Assembly (NCBI RefSeq): GCF_000411555.1
Contig: NZ_KE150487.1
Span: 287,768-351,767 of the forward strand
Direction: 5' to 3'
DNA length: 64,000 bases
DNA from: Atopobium sp. oral taxon 199 str. F0494
GTDB lineage: Bacteria > Actinomycetota > Coriobacteriia > Coriobacteriales > Atopobiaceae
This document shows, in pieces, positions 36,622 to 45,082 of this stretch. Below the pieces are notes generated by a model, which did no database searches, was not told where the DNA came from, and was given only the letters and a program-made list of their open reading frames with translations. Numbering within the stretch: the first letter of the stretch is position 1; every line of letters starts with the position of its first letter. The position numbers and the translations under genes were made by a program.

Positions 36622-37953
36622 CTAAATATCGTCGTCAGCAAGAGAAAACATCCAATTAAGCCACGAAAGAACACTGGACGCACGTCTGTGTACAGTTGCC
36701 CCGCCGTTACATACATTCAACTGCAACATAGCTTCTTCAATATATTGCTTATCAGGATAATTACCATTTTCTATTACTGTCTTAAACAAATTATGAAAAA
36801 TTCGATGTCTCAAAATCAGGCTCACATACGCAAGTTGTCTTTCTCGATAATTCATATCGAGTATCTGAAAAGCTATATCTGTGAGTTTTACTTTCCCCCG
36901 TTCAGAGCGGTCAAAAAGACCCAGATATTCTCCCGCTGCAGGATAATATGCAGCCTGACGTTTTACAGTACCCATAAACTCGGTAACTTCATCTGTTGTC
37001 ATTGCATTTTCGGCGGCGGCGCCCAAACGCTCTGCTAAAGCAATTACCCTGTCAAGCCTGTCTGCTTGAATGAATGGAACATTTGTCTCCGTTTGATTGT
37101 CATTGAGATTTGCAGTTGTCTTCTTCCATGTATCAATAAGGTCTGACATGGAAATTTGACAATCTTCGAAAGTATATGCATGTTTATTTATAAGCCTTAT
37201 TGACGAGAGAAGATTATGCTCAGTAAACTCATATTCATACAGATAATACGTTAGATTTGTATACTGCGAAAACACCAGTCTGATAGGCTTTTTCACCAGT
37301 GCAAGATATTTGCGATATGGGAAATAGAGTTGCCGAATATTAAAATTATCATGCCTGATATTTTTTGCTTCCATAATACAAATTGAGCTTTGTGACTCAA
37401 ACCCGCCATCAATTTCAAGCTGCGCTTTGCTTACATTAATAGTCTTTCGCACCGCTGCATTAGAGTTAGCTGCTTGCTGTGGAAGTAAGTTCACATCAAA
37501 CGAAAAGTCACCACTTCCCATACGTCCGTTGAAAGTCTCGACTAAATCTTGTTCTTCCTCATTAAGGAACTGCTCAAGCGTATGACTTACAAGAAGTGCG
37601 TTAATTGCATTTGATTCACTGGTCAGATTTTCCACTCGCAAAGTCTCATAATCAGGGAGTGAAATAGGTGTTGGTTTCATTCCTAATGTATCTGGGAAAG
37701 CTTCGTACAAATCAAATTTACCTATCACATAAGAATGACGCGACACTGGTAATATATTCAATCCAAGCTCTCGCAAGGGACTTGCCACCGAATCGACAGT
37801 ATCAAACTTCGTCATTAAGCGAGGCTCTCTGAATTCTTTTATGGCATCCGCCTGAATCTCAAAAAGGCCTCCGTTTTTTGTCTGCTCTTCAATAGGATAT
37901 TTTTCGAAAAGCTTCAACCAGGCATTATCCGTTTTGCCAATTGTCTCAGCCAC
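36622..37953 (-). CDS. Putative type II restriction endonuclease
   Basis: 443 residues, no signal or membrane segments. A PD-(D/E)xK-like nuclease core is visible at EIDGGFES (Asp182) and ICIMEAKN (Glu195, Lys197). Role is inferred from its 8-base overlap with the adenine methyltransferase gene and from this nuclease motif. Sequence specificity is unknown; the methyltransferase family often modifies GATC or similar sites, but this enzyme is larger than DpnII-type endonucleases. The AT content is higher than in the neighbouring mobile genes. The frame is intact. Confidence 0.7.
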   Translation of the reverse strand: MAETIGKTDNAWLKLFEKYPIEEQTKNGGLFEIQADAIKEFREPRLMTKFDTVDSVASPLRELGLNILPVSRHSYVIGKFDLYEAFPDTLGMKPTPISLPDYETLRVENLTSESNAINALLVSHTLEQFLNEEEQDLVETFNGRMGSGDFSFDVNLLPQQAANSNAAVRKTINVSKAQLEIDGGFESQSSICIMEAKNIRHDNFNIRQLYFPYRKYLALVKKPIRLVFSQYTNLTYYLYEYEFTEHNLLSSIRLINKHAYTFEDCQISMSDLIDTWKKTTANLNDNQTETNVPFIQADRLDRVIALAERLGAAAENAMTTDEVTEFMGTVKRQAAYYPAAGEYLGLFDRSERGKVKLTDIAFQILDMNYRERQLAYVSLILRHRIFHNLFKTVIENGNYPDKQYIEEAMLQLNVCNGGATVHRRASSVLSWLNWMFSLADDDI

Positions 37954-38788
37954 TAATTAACACCTCCTTCACCGTGCCACGTCTGTCACCGCGAGAGTTG
38001 ATAGAGCGTTTTGCATCTACTGTTTCAATTTTGAAGCTTTTATATAGTTCTCGAATCTCTTCGCAGTCACTATTCGATTGCAAGAAATGTATGCCCTGCT
38101 CACGCAATTTGACACATTCATCACGTAACCGTACTTGCTCGTCGTATCCGAAACCGCCTTGCGTATAGCCAGTAAATGCAGAGGTTGCAGTAATAGGCAT
38201 ATATGGCGGGTCTAAATACACAAATGCCCCTTTAGGTAGGCCTATTAAGCAATCCGCAAAATCACCCTCGCGCATTTCGATATTTGCATTGCAAAAATAT
38301 CCATGCAGTGCACGAATGCCAACTTCGTTGACAATATTAGGATGTTTATATCGACCATATGGAACATTAAGCTGTCCAGCAGAATTCACTCGAAAAAGTC
38401 CGTTGTAACAAGTCTTGTTTAGGTAAATAATGCGTGCAGCACGCTGGAAATCTGACATATTCTCAAACTCGGGTGTTCTATCTAAACCTCGAACAAAGTA
38501 GAACCATTCGCTACCAGATTCGTCATTTTTCTTTTCGTGATTCTTGAGTTCTTCTATTAAATCATCTGGGTTGTCTCTGACTACCCTATATACATTAATC
38601 AGCTCTTTGTTGTAATCGTTGATTCGTACATATTGAGGCTGCCTGTCAAATAAGACCGCTCCTCCTCCAACAAACGGCTCGACATAATAGGAAATTCTTT
38701 TTGGTAGTCTTTTCTCTATTTCTTCCAGAAGTTGTCGTTTTCCGCCTACCCACTTTAGAATAGGTCGTACAAGTTTATTTTTTTTCAA
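37946..38788 (-). CDS. dam: DNA adenine methyltransferase (Dam/D12 class)
   Basis: About 280 residues. The class alpha N6-adenine methyltransferase order is clear: KWVGGKRQLL (SAM motif region), EPFVGGGAVLF (motif I) and VYLDPPYMP (motif IV). It protects DNA from the partner endonuclease. AGGAGG lies 7 bases before a TTG at 38788, which I choose; a GTG three codons earlier overlaps the Shine-Dalgarno sequence and is less likely. It overlaps the endonuclease by 8 bases and follows the ribbon-helix-helix gene closely. Confidence 0.93.
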   Translation of the reverse strand: MKKNKLVRPILKWVGGKRQLLEEIEKRLPKRISYYVEPFVGGGAVLFDRQPQYVRINDYNKELINVYRVVRDNPDDLIEELKNHEKKNDESGSEWFYFVRGLDRTPEFENMSDFQRAARIIYLNKTCYNGLFRVNSAGQLNVPYGRYKHPNIVNEVGIRALHGYFCNANIEMREGDFADCLIGLPKGAFVYLDPPYMPITATSAFTGYTQGGFGYDEQVRLRDECVKLREQGIHFLQSNSDCEEIRELYKSFKIETVDAKRSINSRGDRRGTVKEVLISG

Positions 38789-38800
38789 AATACGCACCTC

Positions 38801-38980
38801 CTATCTTTGGTCGACGTTTGCTGTCTCAGCATGCTTTGTCGCATATTCTTTCGCAGCCAATCGCAAGAATGCAGAAAGAGACAAACCATATTCTTTTGCG
38901 ATGTCTTTGATTTCGTTTTTTTCTGATTCCGCCAACGATATGGACACTGATACTCTTTTTTCTGTTGTATCGCTCAACAT
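38801..38980 (-). CDS. Ribbon-helix-helix protein
   Basis: 59 residues: KRVSVSISLAESEKNEIKDI then AKEYGLSLSAFLRLAAKEYA, a typical RHH/CopG-like fold. Start ATG 38980 follows GAGGTG by 5 bases. It ends just before the methyltransferase's Shine-Dalgarno site, so it probably heads the restriction-modification transcript and may control it, where many systems use an HTH C-protein. This regulatory role is an inference. Confidence 0.75.
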   Translation of the reverse strand: MLSDTTEKRVSVSISLAESEKNEIKDIAKEYGLSLSAFLRLAAKEYATKHAETANVDQR

Positions 38981-39086
38981 TAAATCACCTCATCTATAAA
39001 TATGAATATAGTTAAGCATAGCACTAGCAGACTCTATTTTCAATAATTCTTATATAATTCTTAGTCAATATTATAATTCTAATTTT

Positions 39087-39242
39087 CTACTCCCACATCT
39101 CAAGACCATAGACATAACCATTCGCTGCTACCTGTTCAGCGAGGACTTGAATGCGCTTGGATAGGAATCTTTTGACCACTTTCGTAACCGTTTCTCGCCC
39201 AAATTCAGGCACAAAAATAACCATAGTGCCAGCCATCGGCAT
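39087..39242 (-). CDS. Small hypothetical protein
   Basis: 51 codons in the gap between the RHH gene and the relaxase remnant: starts MPMAGTMVIFVPEF and ends NGYVYGLEMWE. Several in-frame ATGs are possible and none has a clear ribosome site. It resembles no family I know. It may be a real small element gene or chance. Confidence 0.3.
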   Translation of the reverse strand: MPMAGTMVIFVPEFGRETVTKVVKRFLSKRIQVLAEQVAANGYVYGLEMWE

Positions 39243-39287
39243 TATGGTTACTTTTTTGCCACATTCTGGTCTTTATTGTGACCAAAA

Positions 39288-40612
39288 TCATAACTGCATC
39301 TGGTCGTCGTCATTCTTGTGCGCATCGGCCTCCAACAGGTCGCCGAACCGCAGCGAGATGTCGCGGGCGCGGTTCCTGACGTCTTCCCTCTTCCTCTGAA
39401 GCCCCTGCCATGCCCTCTCACAGCTTGCATAGAAGTTAGGATACCTCTCCTTGACCTTGGGGATGATAAACGAGGCGAAGCCTGACGGCTCAGAATTGAC
39501 CTCCTCAGCGTCTTTTGCAAGCCGCTCGACCTCCCGTGCCCTCTCGGCAACCAGACGCGCCCTGCGGTCGTTCTCGGCCCTCTGGCGGGCTATCTCGGCC
39601 TTCTGTTTTGCAAGGTCGTCTGTCTGCCTCTTGGCCTCCTCGATTTCCCGCCTGACCCTCTTTCGCTCAGGCACAAGGTCGGCAAGCTCGTCCCTGGCAT
39701 CTGCGACCTGCTGCTGCACGTCCTCAAGGTCGCCTATCATCTCGTTGACCTCGTCGTTCAGCCGGTCCTTCTCGTCCTCCATGTAGGCCTGCAGCCCTTC
39801 GAGGTGGTCGTATTTGTCCTCCACCTCCTCGTGCAGCCTTTCGTTCTCGCCCTCAAGGGCATGCCTCAGCTCGTTGGCCTTCTCGGCGTCTTTCATCGCC
39901 ATGTACTCGTTAGGGGAAAGGCTCCTCCTCGCCGCCTTCCTGGCGATGTGCGCCTCTTTGTACGCTCTCTTCTCGTCGTCGGTCATGTTCTTGACCGCTT
40001 CCTCGTCGTAGGTCTTCAGCTCGTTGACGTCCCAGCCCTTCTCGCGCATGCGCTTCGGATAGTCGCGGTTGAGCTTCTTGTACATCTTCAGGTTGACGAC
40101 GTCCTTGCCCTTCAGCTCGCCCTTGCCGTTGTACGACATGGCGATGATGTGCTCGTGCTCCGCCCCTCGTCGCGGTAGCGCTCCCTCATGCGGACGTCGC
40201 CGTCCCTCAGGATGCCAATCTCGCAAAGCGTCTCGTAGGAGTCCTTGAAGAACCTCTCCCTGTCCTCCGGCGTCTGGGCGTCAATCCACTCCTTCTCTGG
40301 CTTGACGATGAGGGAGAAGGCGAGCACCACGTCCGAGCGGAGGCCTCGCCCTTTGTAAGACGTCTTTCTCATCTCGTTCTCGTAGTCCTTCACCTCTTCG
40401 AGCATGGCTTCGTATGCCTCCACTCCCGAGGCGTGAGGCCCGAGGTGGGCGTTAGTGTCGCTCATCTTACGATCGAGCGTCTTCGTCTTCGAGTATCTCT
40501 CGGTGCCCGCCTCGCAAAGTATCTTGCGCAGGTTCCCGCGTCTGTTCGAATTGCCCTTGGCCGCCGCTCCTCTCTTGAGCTTTAGCACGGGCATACCAAC
40601 ATTGAATCCCAT
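39288..40612 (-). pseudogene. mob: Mob/Pre-type relaxase, frameshifted
   Basis: Two frames join into about 440 codons. The N-terminal part starts MGFNVGMPVLKLKRG (ATG 40612, AAGGAGG nine bases upstream) and runs to RERYRDEG, then continues in the other frame as GAEHEHIIAMSYNGKGELKG. One G is missing from a four-base G run at 40163-40166. The C-terminal part is a long coiled coil. Plasmid-recombination/mobilisation enzymes nick at oriT and have His-Asp-Glu/His-x-His motifs; HEHI fits the latter, though the expected HxDE motif is degenerate. Inactive unless the shift is a sequencing error. Confidence 0.72.
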
Positions 40613-40739
40613 GGCATTCATCCTCCTTGTCACATGGATTTTTCGGAGGATGATTCAGGCTAAGGCGCCTCCGTATTTTCGAGCGGCATTCCCTCTCGGC
40701 TGGCCGCTCTCTCTTTATGCAACGGTGTCCGTCACTCTG

Positions 40740-40793
40740 CTTATCGCCACGATAAGTTAGAGTAACACTCCATCCGACTTATCTGCGATAAGT
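40740..40793. repeat. Two related palindromes; candidate oriT/relaxase site
   Basis: CTTATCG-CCA-CGATAAG (40740-40756) and ACTTATC-TGC-GATAAGT (40777-40793) share a core and are 37 bases apart centre to centre. They lie about 130-180 bases before the start of the relaxase gene, a usual place for a transfer origin. Function is inferred. Confidence 0.5.
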
Positions 40794-41107
40794 CTCCTGG
40801 ACCGAGAGGGGCTGCCGCCCCTCTGGACTCCCTGCCTGCCTCGAAAAGTCATGCCCACCCTGTGGGTCATAACTTGCGTTCTCGGCATGGTCGGTCGCAC
40901 CCGAAACTTCAGGGTAAGCGCTCTGCGCACCCTTCCAGCCTTCGAGATACTCCTCAGTTTCGAAGCGTCGTCTGGCACGTCCGGGAACATCTCCCGGAGC
41001 GCCTTCCCGAGCTTCTCGTTGGCCCGCCTCTCGGCGGTCTGCTTGTCGCGGCGAACCGCATTCATCTTCTCCTTCAGAGCCTCAAGCTCCGCGTCGAAAT
41101 CTCTCAT
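40757..41107 (-). CDS. Small coiled-coil protein of the element
   Basis: About 116 residues. The first half is a charged helix (MRDFDAELEALKEKMNAVRR and on), the second half basic. Start ATG 41107 has AGGAGG nine bases upstream, lying in the end of the primase gene. Not recognised; accessory mobilisation proteins beside Mob genes often look like this. The stop touches one of the palindromes. Confidence 0.55.
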   Translation of the reverse strand: MRDFDAELEALKEKMNAVRRDKQTAERRANEKLGKALREMFPDVPDDASKLRSISKAGRVRRALTLKFRVRPTMPRTQVMTHRVGMTFRGRQGVQRGGSPSRSRRLIADKSDGVLL

Positions 41108-41120
41108 AATCGTTTGCCTC

Positions 41121-42908
41121 CTAATCCATCTCGCCTGTGTCGCGATCCGCAACGCCAAGCTGCACCCTCACCGCCTCGTAGCAGTTCCCGAGGTCTGCGG
41201 GTGTCGTGCCGTGGGCGTTGCAGTACTCGAAGACGACCGTGCGGTAAATCCCGCGTTCCCTAGGTTTCATGTTGACCAGCGAGGGGCACCACTTTGAGCT
41301 GTTCGTGAAAAGCAACTTTCCGTTTGCGCCTCTGACCTGCATCCATTCGCCGTCGGCGCATGCAATCTCACAGATTCGCTGTGCGAACATCTTGCTGCTC
41401 ATAGGGTTCCGCATGCCCGGATGCTCGCAATCCATCCACCTGTCATACTTCCAGCGCAGGTACCTGATTGGCGGGAAGTCATGATGCTCCGTGTCTTTGT
41501 CCTCATCCCAGAACTCGGCCAACGTGTCGTTGCCAAGAACCCACTCGTGCTTGAGCTTTGCGGCCTCCTCTAGCTCTGGTAGCTCGTAGTATCTCGGCCA
41601 CTTCACCAGCGACTGGTAGGCCATGTACTCGCACACCTCTCGGGGTACCAGCCACTCGGAGCGTATGGTCTTGTCGTCCGCCTTGCCTATGAACTGGCCC
41701 GTGAACGGGACGTAGATGTTCCTGTCCAGCCACGCGTCGCCCTTGTCCCTCGTCTTGGGGATGTCGTTGGCGGCGCAGACAATCAATGCATGCGGCGTGT
41801 AGTCGAACATGCCCTTGTTCTTGCGCTCGACGCCTATAGCATCATGCGAGATGATGTTCTTCAGGCGGGAGTTGTCCTTCAGGTACGCACCAGAGTCGGA
41901 GTCCTCGCACGTGATGAGCGAGACGCCAACAATGTTGGATACCCCGAAGCGGCCGCCGTCTCCACCACCGGCGAGCAGCGCGAGGCTCGACGTCATGCAC
42001 CCATCGAAGCCGACGAGCGCCTTGAGGTGGTCGAGCACCGAACTCTTGCCGTTGTGACCCGTCTTGTTGTACAGGGTCACCATCACACGCCAGTTGTGGT
42101 AGCTACGCAGGCAGGCGCCTGCGAGCTTGACCAGAAGGTCACGCCCGCCATCGTACGGCGTGTAAGAGTCGGACAGCCCCCCACAGGTCAATCACGGTAC
42201 CATCAGGCATCGTATGCGTGGGCACAGGCGGCTCCTTGTCTGGAAGCGCCGTGGCGCTCTTCCTGAGCGATACGAGTCAGGCGAGAAGTCCAGCATCACG
42301 CGCTCCTCGTAGTCCCAGATGCCGTTCGCCATGAAGACGAGGGCGGGGTCGTCGCACTCGCACACGCGGTTCTCGCGACGCGACGCCATGTCGTGGAGCT
42401 TCTGGACGAAGTTCTTCTTCCAGCTGCCGTTGACGGAACCCGCCAGCTCGTGGCACCACCTTTCTATCTGGCCGTCGCCAATCTCGCGGTAGACGCCCTC
42501 GTCCCAGTCGTAGACCGCGAAGACGCCCTCGGAGGTCTCCTTGCCGATGGTCTCCCTCACGCACACCATGCGGACGACTTCTCGCATGAAGACCAGCTCG
42601 GCGGCCTGCACGGGGTCTATGGCCTTCGGCCTCGCCCACCTCAGGGCACGCCCGCGAGGCGGCTTATGATTATCGCCGTGGCCTTCACGAGGGGAATCCA
42701 CCCAGTAGACCAGATTGTCCGTCACAATCACGACCCTCTCGGAGAGCATGTCCAGACTGTCAAATGGGTGTGCCGTCCTGCACACGTAGGTCACCGCCGC
42801 ATGAAGTGCCTTCGTGTAGCTCTCCCCACCGTACATGTAGCCGGGATTGTATGCATTGCCCTGGTTGTTCACGTCATAATCAGGGCCTTCCTTCAATCTC
42901 TGCGCCAT
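41121..42908 (-). pseudogene. D5/P4-type primase-helicase, twice frameshifted
   Basis: The N-terminal part starts MAQRLKEGPDYDVNNQ and reaches SYRSG. A deletion near 42260 moves it to a frame reading KSATALPDKEPPVPTHTMPD and then VIDLW. An extra G in the six-base run 42177-42182 shifts it again into GLSDSYTPYDGGRDLL. The C-terminal SF3 helicase keeps Walker A KTGHNGKSS, Walker B GVSLITCED and a sensor-like ALIVCAANDIP. Such proteins start replication of phages and mobilisable elements. Both lesions lie in or near short runs, so resequencing matters; as read, the gene is broken. Confidence 0.85.
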
Positions 42909-43036
42909 GCCACTAGGCGCTTGAAATATCGGTCGAAACGTGATATTGCGATATTATTTCTATACGTAGATGAGGCGATTCCTGTTGCTGTGGCGGCAAG
43001 GGAGCTGCCCTTTTGTTTGTCGTTATAAATCCGCAC
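42893..43036 (-). CDS. Possible small ORF upstream of the primase
   Basis: About 47 codons ending at a TGA that overlaps the primase start. AAGGAGG precedes it, but the only nearby starts are a GTG that overlaps this site (43036) or a rare ATT (43030). The peptide (IYNDKQKGSSLAATATGIAS) is not recognised. Low confidence. Confidence 0.25.
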   Translation of the reverse strand: MRIYNDKQKGSSLAATATGIASSTYRNNIAISRFDRYFKRLVAWRRD

Positions 43037-43041
43037 CTCCT

Positions 43042-43251
43042 TCAGTTCCTCGGCTCGACGAGCTGATAGTTCTCGCCAATCCATGCATCCACGTCTTCCC
43101 TCTTATAGAAAATGGAGCGGTGAAACCTGTAGAACCTCGGTCCCGTGCCGTTCGTCCTCCATATGCGGAGCGTGGTCGGGCTGAGGCCCGGCCTCTCCAC
43201 AACCTCGCGCGTAGTAAGAAAACCCTTATTCTCAACCTGCATGTCTTCCAT
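43042..43251 (-). CDS. xis: Excisionase-like helix-turn-helix protein
   Basis: 69 residues, ATG 43251 after GAGGAGG. GFLTTREVVERPGLSPTTLR forms the HTH of a MerR/AlpA-like small domain, followed by the wing IWRTNGTGPRFYRF and KREDVDAWI. Excisionases of integrative elements look like this. It is the rightmost gene of the element. Confidence 0.8.
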   Translation of the reverse strand: MEDMQVENKGFLTTREVVERPGLSPTTLRIWRTNGTGPRFYRFHRSIFYKREDVDAWIGENYQLVEPRN

Positions 43252-43294
43252 ATCTGATACCTCCTCGATTCAGGTTCGGCGAGCAACAAAAAGG

Positions 43295-43363
43295 CCCCCT
43301 GTGGAAACCAGAGACGAACATGGGCATGAAAATGCCTTGCCTATCTCGGTTTCCACAGGGGGC
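43295..43363. repeat. 16-bp perfect inverted repeat, 37-bp apart
   Basis: GCCCCCTGTGGAAACC and its exact complement. They lie just past the excisionase-like gene start, so they may form a hairpin in the leader transcript or an operator. No known family matches. Confidence 0.7.
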
Positions 43364-44045
43364 TTCGTCAATCGTTGTTTCACCTGTGACGCTTGGCCTG
43401 TATTGCCTCGCGCTCGGCCCTTATTCCCGGCAGTAACCCCGCATCAGAGGCGGGACGGGTGCTGAGCCTTGTTCTCTATGCCTCTATAATACGCCAAAAA
43501 CAACCGCAACACAAGGAAAACATTCGCTTAACCGCAGGTCAGAAGGCTGTTCTGCTCGTATATGAGCGGAAAGTGACAAAAAAATTTGCGCCCCACATAA
43601 TGGAAAACCGCCACGACCACATGGGGCTGAACACATCCTGAACACATCGAAATTCAATGTGTTCAGGCAAAGCGCTTGTAAACGAGGCTTTCCACTTTTC
43701 GCACCCCGTTTTCATGTCCTTCGCAAGTGCGCATTTCGGGCGCTTCGCGCCCTCAATGCAGGCTAGGGCGGCCCTGCGGGCCGCCAGACTATTACAGACG
43801 ACGTATGAGGACGGGTTCGAATGGAGGAATCCCTCTCATGCACACATGCTTTTCACACGTCGTCCATCCCTCGGGCGCGGAGCGCCCGAGCCTTTGAATC
43901 TCTTCCGCCGTAGGCGGTGCATTCGCAGCGGGGCGGCGATAGCCGCCTCCGCCCATAGGCAGAGCGCCGTTCGCAGTCGCTGTCGATGGTCTGCGGGTGG
44001 GACGGGACCAGATTCGCCCTCAGGAGCCGTTTTAAGGCACAAAAA
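43364..44045. other. Non-coding, hairpin-rich element end
   Basis: No convincing gene. Apart from the iterons, it holds several GC-rich hairpins, for example GGGCGCTTCGCGCCC (about 43739), a GCGGCCCTGCGGGCCGC stem (about 43769) and CGGGCGCGGAGCGCCCG (about 43874). These may be terminators or recombination sites close to attR. Confidence 0.5.
43627..43667. repeat. Iteron-like repeat cluster
   Basis: CTGAACACATC occurs twice in tandem (43627-43648) and once inverted as ATGTGTTCAG (43657-43666). Such short phased repeats often bind replication or excision proteins. This is 560 bp from ssrA, inside the element end. Confidence 0.6.
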
Positions 44046-44073
44046 CCTTGGATGGGATTTTATCCATCCAAGG
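44041..44073 (-). terminator. Terminator read from ssrA into the element
   Basis: 10-bp perfect stem CCTTGGATGG/CCATCCAAGG with an 8-nt loop. On the minus strand it is followed by TTTTT, a rho-independent terminator lying about 120 bases after the tmRNA end. Confidence 0.75.
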
Positions 44074-44189
44074 CCTTAAAGCCGCCCTACGGGCTTCGTA
44101 GGGCGTCGCTCGTGGTCAGTAATCGTCCACGAACCTATATACAAGCGCCAACTCATTTCTCACGAAATAAAGTTCAACGCTTCCTACTC

Positions 44190-44197
44190 TGGTGGAG
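44190..44197. other. Candidate attachment site, right copy
   Basis: TGGTGGAG at the 3' end of ssrA, identical to 35037-35044. The spacing between the copies would make the element 9.15 kb. ssrA is a common target for integrases, and the copy keeps the CCA end intact. Confidence 0.65.
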
Positions 44198-44559
44198 GTG
44201 CGGAGAATCGAACTCCGGTCCAAAGCAAATCCGCGGCAGGTGTCTCCAAGCTCAGTTGCTCATTACATCTTAAACAACGCACGCCGAGCAACCCGCGTTT
44301 GTTGTTCCAGCCGGTTCAATCTTTTTGTAAGGCATACCGACTACGTCCTTACAAGCATCTCCCTCACATGACGTCGCCCCGGAAGCGGGAGCATATCCCG
44401 GTTTGACGCGCTGAACTTTTAATTAAGCAGCGAGAGCCATCTGAGGCTCATAAGAAAGAGTGTTGTCAATTCAATTTGACATTTCCCCTGTTTAACGTGG
44501 CGAGGAGACCACGGCTTGCTGCCCACCTAAGACTCACCCTGTCGAATCCAGTCACCCCC
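44190..44559 (-). ncRNA. ssrA: Transfer-messenger RNA (tmRNA)
   Basis: About 370 nt. The 5' GGGGGTG pairs with CACCTCC before the encoded ACCA at 44190. The T-arm is GTTCGATTCTCC-like, matching tRNA T-loops. The tag reading frame ends SYEPQMALAA then TAA, so it keeps the usual hydrophobic -LAA proteolysis tail; codons for DNTL precede it. It rescues ribosomes stalled on broken mRNAs together with SmpB, whose gene is 1.9 kb away. Confidence 0.96.
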
Positions 44560-44742
44560 GGATGAATGAGGTGCTGTGTCACCATACAGCTTTCAAGTTA
44601 CGCACGCGAGAAGCACAGCACAGGCGGCGTTGCTTGCGCCGTACCGGACGGACGGCATCTCTGCCGTTGCCGAGCTTTTCTCAGCGCCCGACAATAACAT
44701 CGGGACGAACAGTATACCCCTTTTTGTCGGGATATGCTCGTG

Positions 44743-44986
44743 TTTCCAGACGACAACACAGCGCGCGAGGTAACTTTCCAGAAGTGCGGCGCCGCGCCTT
44801 CCGAAAGTATGGCCCAGCAGGTGACTTTCCAGAAAGGGGTATGGCTCACGGGTGGCGTTTCCAAAAAAGTGCCACAGTTGTGATAAAAATACTTCACAAC
44901 TCATGGCATTTTTAGGGGATTTATCACAACTGATGCCTTTTTTAGGAGTTTTCATATCACAACTCATGCACTTTTTTGGAAACGCC
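44743..44986. repeat. Repeat cluster upstream of ssrA, unexplained
   Basis: TTTCCAGA recurs at 44743, 44775 and 44826, with TTTCCA again at 44858 (spacings 32, 51, 32). TCACAACT occurs at 44894, 44924 and 44957 (30 and 33 apart), each followed by (C/G)ATG and then a T run. A perfect 19-bp inverted repeat GGCGTTTCCAAAAAAGTGC (44854-44872; complement 44968-44986) brackets the last group. Open frames crossing it on the minus strand look like translated repeats rather than a gene. No family known to me fits. Confidence 0.65.
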
Positions 44987-45082
44987 TCAATGGACGCCCG
45001 AGTAGACCGGAAGCGGACGCCTAAGTGGCACCTAACGAGGACTGAAGTGGACCAGAGAGCCGGACGCTAAAATGCACTGGAG

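Noticed and set aside
44593-44967. Minus-strand frame over the ssrA-proximal repeats
   Set aside because: The peptide only echoes the repeats (SCD... units); no ribosome site. Treated as repeat DNA instead.
44743-44986. Second CRISPR array near ssrA
   Set aside because: Units are partly degenerate, spacings contain no distinct spacers and no cas genes are adjacent.
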